Notes: generated from the letters alone by a model not told the origin. Counted from the stretch's first letter, positions 1 to 6,741 are shown. The stretch is 7,934 nucleotides of DNA from CAKUFA01 sp963627465 (GCA_963627465.1 CAVGBO010000085.1:1-7934), one strand, 5' to 3'. Numbers and translations: made by a program.

Positions 1-5
1 CGTTC

Positions 6-39
6 GCGGACGCAATTCGCGCCACTGGCGCGAGTCCGC
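6..39. repeat. GC-rich two-part hairpin
   Basis: Bases 6-11 (GCGGAC) pair perfectly with 34-39 (GTCCGC). Inside them 18-23 (CGCGCC) pairs with 27-32 (GGCGCG) around the loop ACT. The two helices are separated by an uneven internal loop (six bases against one). No T-run follows on the + strand and no matching A-run precedes it for the - strand, so it is not a canonical intrinsic terminator. It could be the end of a dispersed palindromic repeat or part of the 3' region of a gene outside the window. Confidence 0.5.
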
Positions 40-355
40 TCACTTACCTCTCGCGCTCTCCCCGAAAACCAGCTGGAATTCAAGAAAGGGCGTACCTTCG
101 GATGTAAGTAATCTTTTGCTGAAGGCAGAAAAGCAAGCTGTTTTCAACTTGAAGGGTATCGAAAAGGAGGGTGCCGAAGGGGTGCAGGGGGCGAGGGGCT
201 TCGCCCCGTTTAAGCCCCCTGCAAAGCCTAACAAGAAAATTCAGTTGCTTGTAAGTGGACTGCGAAGGAGTCCAGAGGGCGACCGCAAAGCCCTCTGGAT
301 AACAATCAAAATCCAGTAAGCTCCTTCGGAGGCGTTTAAACGGGCGAAGCCCCTG

Positions 356-389
356 TGCGGCGAAAGCCGCAGCAATCCGTAGGATTGCT
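356..389. repeat. Two abutting hairpins, one with a GNRA-type loop
   Basis: Bases 356-361 pair with 366-371 around GAAA, a GNRA tetraloop closed by C-G if transcribed in the + direction. Bases 371-378 then pair with 382-389 (8 bp) around GTA. The helices share position 371, so they would stack directly on each other. A GNRA loop on a short GC stem is common in structured RNA, but this alone does not prove transcription. Confidence 0.5.
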
Positions 390-443
390 TCCTTACACGA
401 CCGAACGGCCGGGAGCGAAGCGACCAGTGAGGTCGTGCGAAAC

Positions 444-472
444 TCGAGAAAGTGGCGAAGCCACTTTCTCGA
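444..472. repeat. 13-bp perfect hairpin, longest in the array
   Basis: Bases 444-456 pair without mismatch to 460-472, leaving the three-base loop GAA. This is the longest helix in the upstream array. No T-run follows in either direction, so it does not look like a simple terminator. Its GTGGC-GAA-GCCAC core shares the loop style of its neighbours, which supports a common origin for the array. Confidence 0.6.
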
Positions 473-505
473 ATCGTCCCTTAGGCGAATCGCCTCCCCT
501 GTCCC

Positions 506-535
506 TTTACGAAAACCCTCCTTTCATGGTATACT
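506..535 (+). promoter_or_regulatory. Candidate sigma-70-type promoter for the operon
   Basis: A -10-like TATACT lies at 530-535 (five of six consensus bases). A weaker -35-like TTTACG lies at 506-511, with an 18-base spacer. A start near 541-543 would give a leader of about 38 bases ending in the strong TAAGGAGG at 564-571. A short AT-rich hairpin (543-548/555-560) lies in that leader. The position just downstream of the stem-loop array and ahead of the first gene fits a promoter for the whole gene series. This is a consensus match only. Confidence 0.5.
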
Positions 536-579
536 TGCCATAGAAAATTTCGTTATTTTCCTGTAAGGAGGCGTATTGC

Positions 580-1512
580 ATGGTAACCATGGAAAAGGGT
601 ATCTTTCGTTCCGTAACTGGGCAAAAGCTGGATCGGCGTTTGTGGAAGGGGGAAGGAACCCCCAAGGCGGTGATTCAGCTGGTGCACGGCATGGCGGAGC
701 ATATCGACCGCTATGACGCACCGGCACGGGCACTGGCAGAGGCAGGCTTTGTGGTGGTGGGGCACACCCACCTGGGGCACGGTGGCAAGGCGGACACCCT
801 GGGTCACTTCGGCAAGGAACACGGCTGGCAGAACCTGATTGACGATGTGCACAGCCTGCGGCTTGCCACCCAGGGCTATTATCCCGGTGTGCCTTATTTC
901 ATCCTGGGGCACAGCATGGGGTCTTTCGTCACCCGGTGCTACCTGATGGAGCACAGCGAGGGGCTTGCCGGTGCCATGCTTTCCGGCACGGGATTCTTCT
1001 CCCACAGCAAGGTCACGGCAGGGTTGACCGTATCCAATCTGGTGTGTCTCTTCGGCGGCGCAGAGAAGCCCAGCCCCCTGATTAACAAGCTGGCCTTCTC
1101 CTCCTCCAACAAGGCCTTCGCCCCTGCCCGCACGGACTTTGACTGGCTGACCCGGCGCAATGATGTGGTGGATCAGTACATGGATGATCCCTTCTGCGGC
1201 TTCCTGTTCACGGGTGCAGGCTACCGGGATATGTTCCGTGGCCTTCGCCGGCTGAACCATGTGAAGAACCTGTCCCTTGTGCGCAAGGATCTGCCCATTC
1301 TCCTCTTCTCCGGGGATCATGACCCGGTAGGTGCCATGGGCACAGGCGTGAACAAGGTGGCGCAGCAGTTCCGGGATGCAGGGGTGAAGGACGTGACCGT
1401 GAAGCTGTACGAGGGCGGCCGCCATGAAATGTTTAATGAAGAAAACGCAGCGGAAGTTTATGCAGACGTGGCCGCATGGGTGAATGCCCACCTGCCCCAA
1501 GCATCCGTCTGA
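580..1512 (+). CDS. Alpha/beta hydrolase, monoacylglycerol lipase / lysophospholipase type
   Basis: This 310-residue protein is a serine hydrolase of the alpha/beta-hydrolase fold (the 'serine aminopeptidase S33 / hydrolase_4' group that includes monoacylglycerol lipases). An oxyanion-hole motif HGMAEH is at residues 36-41 and the nucleophile elbow GHSMGS places the serine at 112. The acid is most likely D248 in GDHDPVG and the base H282 in GGRHEMFNE. All parts of the triad are in the family's usual order and the length is typical. There is no signal peptide or membrane segment, so it should be cytoplasmic. The natural substrate cannot be read from the sequence; monoacylglycerols, lysophospholipids or other small esters are likely from the family. 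The ATG at 580 follows TAAGGAGG at 564-571 with an 8-base gap. It is the first gene of the probable operon, 29 bases ahead of the phosphorylase gene. Confidence 0.94.
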   Translation: MVTMEKGIFRSVTGQKLDRRLWKGEGTPKAVIQLVHGMAEHIDRYDAPARALAEAGFVVVGHTHLGHGGKADTLGHFGKEHGWQNLIDDVHSLRLATQGYYPGVPYFILGHSMGSFVTRCYLMEHSEGLAGAMLSGTGFFSHSKVTAGLTVSNLVCLFGGAEKPSPLINKLAFSSSNKAFAPARTDFDWLTRRNDVVDQYMDDPFCGFLFTGAGYRDMFRGLRRLNHVKNLSLVRKDLPILLFSGDHDPVGAMGTGVNKVAQQFRDAGVKDVTVKLYEGGRHEMFNEENAAEVYADVAAWVNAHLPQASV

Positions 1513-1541
1513 AAAATTGATACACGAAGGAGCAACCGTTT

Positions 1542-2873
1542 ATGAACATGGTGGAGATTATCGGCAAGAAGAAACTGGGGCAGGTGCTGACCCACGAAGA
1601 AATTGACGCTTTTGTGCAAGGGGCGGCAAAGGGCACCATTCCCGATTATCAGCTTGCCGCCATGCTGATGGCTATCCGCCTTAACGGCATGACAGCGGAA
1701 GAAACCACCTACCTGACCCTGAGCATGACCCGCTCCGGGGACGTGGCGGATCTTTCCGCCATTCCCGGGGTGAAGGTGGATAAGCACTCCACCGGCGGCG
1801 TAGGGGATACCACCACCTTGGTACTGGCTCCCTTGGTGGCGGCTTGCGGCATTCCCGTGGCCAAGATGAGCGGCCGGGGATTGGGGCATACCGGCGGCAC
1901 GCTGGATAAGCTGGAATCCATCCCCGGCATGAGCGTGGAAATCGCCGAGGATGCCTTCATCCGTCAGGTGCAGACCATCGGCGGTGCTATCATCGGGCAG
2001 ACGGGCACCCTTGCCCCGGCGGACAAGACCCTGTACGCCCTTCGGGACGTGACCTCCACCGTGGATTCCCTGCCCCTGATTGCCTCCTCCATTATGAGCA
2101 AGAAGCTAGCCAGCGGCGCAGACGCCATTGTGCTGGATGTGAAGACCGGCAGCGGTGCCATTATGCACACGCTGGAGGGCAGCATTGACCTGGCGAAGGC
2201 CATGGTGGACATCGGCACCCTGGCGGACAAGCCTGTGGTGGCCATTGTCACCGGCATGGAGCAGCCTCTGGGCACCCATGTGGGCAATGCCCTGGAAGTG
2301 AAGGATGCCATTGACGTGCTTTCCGGCCGCACCGCCGGGGCACTGAAGGAAGTTTCCCTGCTGCTGGGCAGTCATATGCTGGTGCTTGCCGGCCGGGTAA
2401 AAACCACCACCGAAGGCAAAGCCCTGCTGGAGGAAGCCATCCGCAGCGGCGCAGGCTTGCAGAAGCTGCGGGAGATCATTGCCGCACAGGGCGGCGACCC
2501 CAACGTGTGCGACGACCTGTCCCTGCTGCCTCAGGCCAAGGTGGTCAAGACCTACGTTTGGGATGCGGAAGGCTATGTGGAGGATATGGACACCACTGCC
2601 ATTGGCCTTGCGGCGCAGGCACTGGGCGCAGGCCGGATGAAGAAGTCCGACGTGCTGGATTACTCTGTGGGCTTGGTGCTCCATGCCCGCATTGGGGACA
2701 AGGTGGAGAAGGGCATGCCCCTGGTAACCATCTATGCCAAGGATGAAGCCGCCGCCGACACTGCCGCCGCAAAGGTTCGGCAGGTGATTAAGCTTTCCAC
2801 GGTGCCGGTGCAGCAGCCCCCGCTGTGGTACGCCATTGTAACCAAGGACGGGGTGCAGCGGTTCGACCGGTAA
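1542..2873 (+). CDS. pdp: Pyrimidine-nucleoside phosphorylase
   Basis: This 443-residue enzyme splits uridine, thymidine or deoxyuridine with phosphate into the free base and (deoxy)ribose-1-phosphate in cytoplasmic nucleoside salvage. The phosphate-binding loop KHSTGGVGD spans residues 81-89. The family signature SGRGLGHTGGTLDKLE spans 110-125. R168, S183 and K187, at the positions that bind the pyrimidine base in this family, are all present. The C-terminal third has the expected alpha/beta domain (LHARIGDKVEKG region). The length and the Bacillus-like N-terminus (VEIIGKKKLG) fit the broad-specificity Gram-positive enzyme better than strict thymidine phosphorylase (deoA), but specificity is an inference. 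The ATG at 1542 follows GAAGGAG at 1526-1532. No other deo genes are visible beside it, which is unusual because it often lies with deoC or a nucleoside transporter gene. Confidence 0.96.
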   Translation: MNMVEIIGKKKLGQVLTHEEIDAFVQGAAKGTIPDYQLAAMLMAIRLNGMTAEETTYLTLSMTRSGDVADLSAIPGVKVDKHSTGGVGDTTTLVLAPLVAACGIPVAKMSGRGLGHTGGTLDKLESIPGMSVEIAEDAFIRQVQTIGGAIIGQTGTLAPADKTLYALRDVTSTVDSLPLIASSIMSKKLASGADAIVLDVKTGSGAIMHTLEGSIDLAKAMVDIGTLADKPVVAIVTGMEQPLGTHVGNALEVKDAIDVLSGRTAGALKEVSLLLGSHMLVLAGRVKTTTEGKALLEEAIRSGAGLQKLREIIAAQGGDPNVCDDLSLLPQAKVVKTYVWDAEGYVEDMDTTAIGLAAQALGAGRMKKSDVLDYSVGLVLHARIGDKVEKGMPLVTIYAKDEAAADTAAAKVRQVIKLSTVPVQQPPLWYAIVTKDGVQRFDR

Positions 2874-2934
2874 ATCCCATGCATGTACCTTGCGAATCAC
2901 GGACAAAGGCGTCCGAAATAACGAATCAGAAAGC

Positions 2935-3648
2935 GTGAGTCCCTTGCATCCCAGCTATATGAAAGGCCTGCGTCACGGCCTGGCCATTGGCCTTGGGTAT
3001 CTTTCCGTGTCCTTCGCCTTCGGCATGAAAGCCGTGGCAGACGGCCTGACCCCGCTGGAAGCGGTGCTGATTTCCATGACCAACCTGACCAGTGCCGGAC
3101 AGGTGGCCGCCGTGCCCCTGATCATTGCTCAATCTTCCCTGCTGGAAATGGCACTGACCCAGCTGATCATCAACCTGCGCTATGCCCTGATGAGTATCAG
3201 CCTGAGCCAGAAAATGGGGGATGACATGAGCACCCCCCGGCGGATGCTCTTCGCCTTTGTCAACACGGATGAAGTGTTTGCCGTGGCGGCCTCCCAGCCG
3301 GAAAAGCTGGAACACAGCTACCTGTACGGGTTGATTACCCTGCCCTTCCTTGGGTGGGTACTGGGGACGTTGCTTGGGGCAGTGGCCGGGCAGCTGCTGC
3401 CGGAGTTTGTCCGCACGGCACTGACCTTCGCCATTTACGGCATGTTCATGGCCATTATCCTTCCCCCTGCACGGAAAGAAAAATCCGTGTGTCTGGTGGT
3501 GGTGCTGGCGGTGATCCTTAGCTGCTGCTTCCGCTACATCCCCTTCCTGTCCGGCATTTCCGGCGGATTTGTGATCATCCTGTGCGCCGTTGTGGCCGCC
3601 GGGGTGGGGGCTTGGCTATTCCCGGTGAAGGAGGATGCCGCCTCATGA
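2935..3648 (+). CDS. azlC: AzlC-family branched-chain amino acid exporter, large subunit
   Basis: This integral membrane protein (about 237 residues from this start) is the large subunit of an AzlCD-type exporter, which in Bacillus subtilis confers resistance to 4-azaleucine. The family pattern is clear: a GLRHGLAIGLGYLSVSFAFG-type N-terminal segment, TNLTSAGQ from residue 49, NLRYALMS from residue 80 and the TDE motif at residues 111-113, followed by several hydrophobic helices to the C-terminus. The start is uncertain. The frame is open from a TTG at 2890 with no ribosome binding site and poor codon usage. GTG at 2935 and ATG at 2959 (229 residues, close to the family's first conserved helix) are the better choices, and neither has a strong ribosome binding site. 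Its stop overlaps the azlD start, which supports co-translation. Confidence 0.92.
   Translation: MSPLHPSYMKGLRHGLAIGLGYLSVSFAFGMKAVADGLTPLEAVLISMTNLTSAGQVAAVPLIIAQSSLLEMALTQLIINLRYALMSISLSQKMGDDMSTPRRMLFAFVNTDEVFAVAASQPEKLEHSYLYGLITLPFLGWVLGTLLGAVAGQLLPEFVRTALTFAIYGMFMAIILPPARKEKSVCLVVVLAVILSCCFRYIPFLSGISGGFVIILCAVVAAGVGAWLFPVKEDAAS
3627..3634 (+). promoter_or_regulatory. Ribosome binding site that fixes the azlD start
   Basis: GAAGGAGG lies inside the 3' end of azlC, ten bases ahead of the ATG at 3645. It selects this ATG over the upstream start at 3582, which would give a 21-residue Arg/Gly-rich extension not seen in the AzlD family. Confidence 0.75.
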
Positions 3649-3962
3649 GCTTTTCTGCTTTTCTTCCCTATCTGCTGGTCATGGCAGTGGTCACCTATCT
3701 GATTCGTATGCTGCCCCTGACCCTGATTCGCAAGCCCATTCGCAGCCGATTCCTTCGCTCTTTCCTGTTTTACGTGCCCTATGCGGTGCTGGGTGCCATG
3801 ACCCTGCCGGATGCCCTGTATGCCACCTCCTCGTTGTGGACGGCCATCCCCGGAGTGCTGGTGGCCGCCATCATGGCCTGGCGGGGCAAGAGCCTGCTGT
3901 CCGTGGCCGCTGCCGCCTGCCTGGCTGTGGCTGCCGCACAGGGGATCATGCTGCTGCTGTAA
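3645..3962 (+). CDS. azlD: AzlD-family branched-chain amino acid exporter, small subunit
   Basis: This 105-residue hydrophobic protein has about four predicted membrane helices and is the small partner of AzlC. The family's first helix followed by TYLIRMLPLTLIRKP is present near residues 18-32, then FYVPYAVLGAMTLPDAL, and two alanine- and leucine-rich helices to the C-terminus. Length and gene order (azlC then azlD) are the family norm. The ATG overlaps the azlC stop as ATGA (3645-3648), which implies translational coupling and matched amounts of the two subunits. Together they would export leucine, valine or isoleucine, or analogues; the exact substrate is inferred from the family. Confidence 0.93.
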   Translation: MSFSAFLPYLLVMAVVTYLIRMLPLTLIRKPIRSRFLRSFLFYVPYAVLGAMTLPDALYATSSLWTAIPGVLVAAIMAWRGKSLLSVAAAACLAVAAAQGIMLLL

Positions 3963-3987
3963 TTTGAACGATACCATAAAAGCCCCT

Positions 3988-3996
3988 GAAGGGAGG
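3988..3996 (+). promoter_or_regulatory. Ribosome binding site that fixes the aldehyde dehydrogenase start
   Basis: GAAGGGAGG ends at 3996, eight bases ahead of the ATG at 4005. A TTG at 4002 is in the same frame but is a weaker codon with shorter spacing, so the ATG is the better start. Confidence 0.7.
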
Positions 3997-4004
3997 CACT
4001 ATTG

Positions 4005-6533
4005 ATGAAGAAAGAATTGACCCTTAGCCCCATAACCTGCTCCATGAGCGACGCCGCTCAGTGGCTACGCTCCCATGGCATTACGGAGGCTGCCTCCCGG
4101 AAGGCGGCCATGCCGGAGGATCTTCCCCTGAAGATTGCACGGGGAGACGATCTGGCCACCCTGAAGCGTCAGCTCATGCGCACCGGTGCCATTCTGGCCA
4201 CCCAGGAGGATGCGGCGGAGATTTCCCGCATGGTGGCCAAGCTTCGCCGGGGAAATCCCCTGCTGGCACTGTTCTCCTCCGCCAAAGCAGAGGATGAAGA
4301 TGCGCTTGAAGGAACGGAAGACAACGTTTCCCCTGAAGCAGAAGTCCCCGAAAGTAAAGCTCCTGAAGCAGAAGTTCCTGAAGCAGAAGTTCCGGCGGAA
4401 GAAAACAAGCCTGAAGTAGAAACGCCCGAAGCAACGCCTGAAACCATGGAAGCCCATGCAGCAGAAGAGCCTGCCCCCGAAGCCCAGGCAGAAACGCCTG
4501 CTTCTGCCTGGGGAAATGCTCCTGAAGAAGAAGCAGCTGAAGCCAAGGCTCCGGCCGTTCAGGAGAAGAAGGAGCCGGACAAGAAAGAGAAGAAGGAATA
4601 CTTCTTCCTCCTGTTGATTGACACCCTGGAGCATGTGCCTTCCCTGATGGATCTGCCTGGGGTGCAGCCGGATCTGACCATCATCGCCCCCATTCATGTG
4701 TGCGAGGCGGAAATGCAGGAAGCCCTCCGCTTTGCCCACGGCGTTGCCACGGATACCCTGTGGGAGAAGAAGCCGGACAAGACCCTGACCGCCACCGTCA
4801 CCGGCACCCTGTCCACCAGCCGCACCATGCTGGAGGCACGGATGCTGGACGCTCAGCAGACCGCCAAGATGCTGCTCCTGCGTGGTCATGACGGAGGTTA
4901 TGTGCACATGACTGGCAAGGCTGTCCGTGAAGTGTATGGTCTGCCCCTGGGCAAGGCCATGGAATTGGTAGAGCCTGCCCTGCAGCAGATGATGGAGGGT
5001 GCTGCCCCGGAGATTGCCACCTATGCCCCCCTGCGTATGCGGGATATTCACCTGCTGGCAGGCAAGTCCCTGCACCCCAGCCGTGCCATGGCACGCCGCC
5101 TGACGGAGGATGAGCTGGAGCAGGCACTTCGCAGCCTGTACCGTCACCCGGAATGCCGCCTGTCCGTGGAGGAGCTTCTGCCCATGCAGCGGCAGTTCTT
5201 CGCCACAGGAAAGACGCTGGACGTGTCCTTCCGCCTGCGGCAGCTGGACATGCTGGAGAAGTGGATGGATCTTCACGAGAAGGATATCCTCCATGCCCTG
5301 TATACCGACCTGCACAAAGGTGCCTTCGAGGCCTACGAAACGGAAATCCTCCTGGTGAAGGAGGAGCTGAAGACCATGCGGAAGCATCTGCCCCAGTGGC
5401 AGCGTCCCAAGCATGTGATGGCACCCCTGATGCACTTCCCCTCCAAGTGCCGCATCTATCGAGATCCTTACGGACTGTCCCTGATTATGTCCCCGTGGAA
5501 TTATCCCTTCCTGCTCAGCATTGATCCTCTGCTCTCTGCCATTGCAGGGGGCAACTGCGCCGTGCTGAAGCCTTCCGCCTATGCGCCTGCCACCTCTGCC
5601 CTGCTGCATCAGCTGGTCAGCGACCTGTACGACCCGGAATACATTGCCGTGGTGGAAGGGGGACGGGCAGAGAATCAGTCTCTGCTGGCGCAGAAGTTCG
5701 ATGTGATCTTCTTCACTGGCTCTCCTGCTGTGGGCAAAGTGGTGATGAAGGCGGCAGCCGAGCACCTGACCCCTGTGACGCTGGAGCTGGGCGGCAAGTC
5801 CCCCTGCATTGTGGATGACACGGCGGATCTTGACCTGGCAGCCAAGCGGATTGCCTGGGGCAAATTCATCAACGCCGGGCAGACCTGCGTGGCGCCGGAC
5901 TATATTCTGTGCTCCAGTAAAACAGCCCCCAAATTGGCCAAGGCGCTGGAGTGCGCCATTCGCTCCCTGTACGGGGCAGATCCCCTTGCAAGCCCCGACC
6001 TGTGCCGCATTGTGAATGAGAAGCACTTTGACCGGCTGCTGCACCTGATGGAATACCGGGAGGTAGCCTGCGGCGGCATGCATCGCCGGGAAGATCTGCT
6101 CATTGAACCCACAGTGCTGCAAAACGTTTCCCGGCAGGATCCTGTGATGCAGGAGGAAATCTTCGGACCCATTCTGCCCATTGTGCCCTTTGATGGGGAC
6201 TTTGATGCCCTTTTGCAGGACATTGAAGCCCAGCCCCGGCCTTTGGCGGCCTACCTGTTTACCCGGGATAAGGGGCATGAGGAGAAGTTCCTCCGCCGTC
6301 TCCGCTTCGGCGGCGGCTGCGTCAATGATGTGGTGTGCCACCTTGCCACCAGCAAGATGCCCTTCGGCGGCGTAGGGGAAAGCGGCATGGGCAGCTATCA
6401 CGGCCGCCGGGGCTTTGAAACCTTCACCCACGAGAAGAGCATCCTGAAGAAGTCCGGGAAGATTGACGTGAAGGTTCGTTATGCTCCGTACAAGGACAAG
6501 AAGATCAATCTGCTGAAAAGGTTCTGTCAGTAA
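4005..6533 (+). CDS. Class 3 aldehyde dehydrogenase with long unrecognised N-terminal extension
   Basis: This 842-residue protein has its last 457 residues (about 386-842) as a complete NAD(P)-dependent aldehyde dehydrogenase of the class 3 / fatty aldehyde dehydrogenase type, oxidising aldehydes to acids. The PWNYPF motif (N499), TGSPAVG, LELGGKSP (general base E594), GQTC (catalytic C628) and EEIFGP (E718) are all present. Their spacings (N to C 129, E to C 34, C to E 90) agree with rat ALDH3A1. The family is normally 450-490 residues, so the first 385 are extra. They are a small predicted-helical segment (1-94), a low-complexity acidic Pro/Glu/Ala linker ending in a Lys/Glu run (about 95-197), and a globular-looking segment beginning YFFLLLIDTLEH (198-375). 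I do not recognise either globular part. There is no signal peptide or membrane helix. It follows azlD by 42 bases and is probably in the same operon. Aldehyde substrate unknown. Confidence 0.93.
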   Translation: MKKELTLSPITCSMSDAAQWLRSHGITEAASRKAAMPEDLPLKIARGDDLATLKRQLMRTGAILATQEDAAEISRMVAKLRRGNPLLALFSSAKAEDEDALEGTEDNVSPEAEVPESKAPEAEVPEAEVPAEENKPEVETPEATPETMEAHAAEEPAPEAQAETPASAWGNAPEEEAAEAKAPAVQEKKEPDKKEKKEYFFLLLIDTLEHVPSLMDLPGVQPDLTIIAPIHVCEAEMQEALRFAHGVATDTLWEKKPDKTLTATVTGTLSTSRTMLEARMLDAQQTAKMLLLRGHDGGYVHMTGKAVREVYGLPLGKAMELVEPALQQMMEGAAPEIATYAPLRMRDIHLLAGKSLHPSRAMARRLTEDELEQALRSLYRHPECRLSVEELLPMQRQFFATGKTLDVSFRLRQLDMLEKWMDLHEKDILHALYTDLHKGAFEAYETEILLVKEELKTMRKHLPQWQRPKHVMAPLMHFPSKCRIYRDPYGLSLIMSPWNYPFLLSIDPLLSAIAGGNCAVLKPSAYAPATSALLHQLVSDLYDPEYIAVVEGGRAENQSLLAQKFDVIFFTGSPAVGKVVMKAAAEHLTPVTLELGGKSPCIVDDTADLDLAAKRIAWGKFINAGQTCVAPDYILCSSKTAPKLAKALECAIRSLYGADPLASPDLCRIVNEKHFDRLLHLMEYREVACGGMHRREDLLIEPTVLQNVSRQDPVMQEEIFGPILPIVPFDGDFDALLQDIEAQPRPLAAYLFTRDKGHEEKFLRRLRFGGGCVNDVVCHLATSKMPFGGVGESGMGSYHGRRGFETFTHEKSILKKSGKIDVKVRYAPYKDKKINLLKRFCQ
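4332..4393 (+). repeat. Short tandem repeat encoding PEAEVP units in the linker
   Basis: A near-identical 17-base unit (CCTGAAGCAGAAGT followed by CCC or TCC) occurs at 4332-4348, 4362-4378 and 4377-4393, offset by 30 and 15 bases, in frame. It encodes the PEAEVP repeats of the acidic linker. The pattern suggests growth of the linker by slippage or short duplication, so its length may vary between strains. Confidence 0.7.
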
Positions 6534-6741
6534 ACACCATCGACAAAGCGGCGTTTTGCGCACCCATCCTGGTCGTTCGTGTAAGAAGCGATGTAACCGC
6601 TTCATCCCATTGCATGCAAAAGTGGTTGCTCCCCAAAAGCCACGAAGGGTTTGAGTCCGACAACGCCATCATAGGTTTGTTCACGCTTTATGTCAGTGAT
6701 GTTCCGTTCAGAATCGGTTAACGAATGAAAGAAGGCTCACC
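6534..6741 (+). other. Intergenic gap with weak hairpins and a palindrome, no clear terminator
   Basis: No gene is visible in these 208 bases. There is a 6-bp hairpin (6585-6590 with 6598-6603, seven-base loop), a perfect 10-base palindrome TTGCATGCAA at 6610-6619, and a weaker hairpin (6622-6627 with 6638-6643, one wobble pair). None is followed by a T-run, so I cannot name a rho-independent terminator. A TTGTTC at 6677-6682 is -35-like, but no good -10 follows at the right spacing. The RCC1 gene may have its own promoter here or may be read from the operon. Confidence 0.5.

Larger units (their letters stand above)
184..495. repeat. Dense array of perfect stem-loops (possible dispersed repeat or structured RNA)
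   Basis: About 310 bases are almost entirely covered by back-to-back perfect palindromes. These are 184-192/214-222 (9 bp, with a nested 195-199/203-207), 257-261/269-273 (5 bp), 272-280/290-298 (9 bp), 321-324/328-331 (4 bp), 356-361/366-371 (6 bp with a GAAA loop), 371-378/382-389 (8 bp), 396-402/431-437 (7 bp), 444-456/460-472 (13 bp) and 483-487/491-495 (5 bp). Several loops are GAA or TTC, giving repeated GCGAAGC/GCTTCGC cores. I infer either a compound intergenic repeat element of the REP/MITE-like kind or a large structured RNA. The sequence alone does not decide between them or give the strand. No transposase or terminal direct repeat is evident. Confidence 0.65.
1..579. other. Long intergenic region with stem-loops and a promoter, no convincing gene
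   Basis: No reading frame here looks like a real protein. A frame open from position 2 to the TAA at 317-319 exists, but it has no good start or ribosome binding site, runs straight through several perfect hairpins and resembles no family I know. The stretch holds a GC-rich hairpin at 6-39, a plain segment at about 40-183 in which I see nothing clear, a dense stem-loop array at 184-495, and a promoter with ribosome binding site just ahead of the hydrolase gene. The upstream gene, if any, lies outside the window. Confidence 0.75.

Noticed and set aside
40..234. Reverse-strand 64-codon frame
   Set aside because: No plausible ribosome binding site or family resemblance, and it overlaps the hairpin at 184-222.
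2..319. Open + strand frame of about 105 codons, including a possible TTG start at 116
   Set aside because: It runs through perfect hairpins, lacks a ribosome binding site and has no recognisable family features; it is more likely chance in GC-rich repeat DNA.
444..480. Rho-independent terminator
   Set aside because: The 13-bp stem is strong, but no T-run follows on either strand.
184..495. CRISPR array
   Set aside because: The palindromes differ in sequence and length and there are no regular repeats with spacers of constant size.
355..543. 62-codon + strand frame through the stem-loop array
   Set aside because: It is made of palindrome sequence and crosses the promoter; a repeat translated by chance.
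553..1500. 315-codon frame antisense to the hydrolase gene
   Set aside because: Shadow frame; the + strand has an intact catalytic triad and a strong ribosome binding site.
4065..6605. 846-codon open frame antisense to the aldehyde dehydrogenase gene
   Set aside because: Shadow of a GC-rich gene with conserved catalytic motifs on the + strand; its His/Gly/Gln-rich product is typical of such artefacts.
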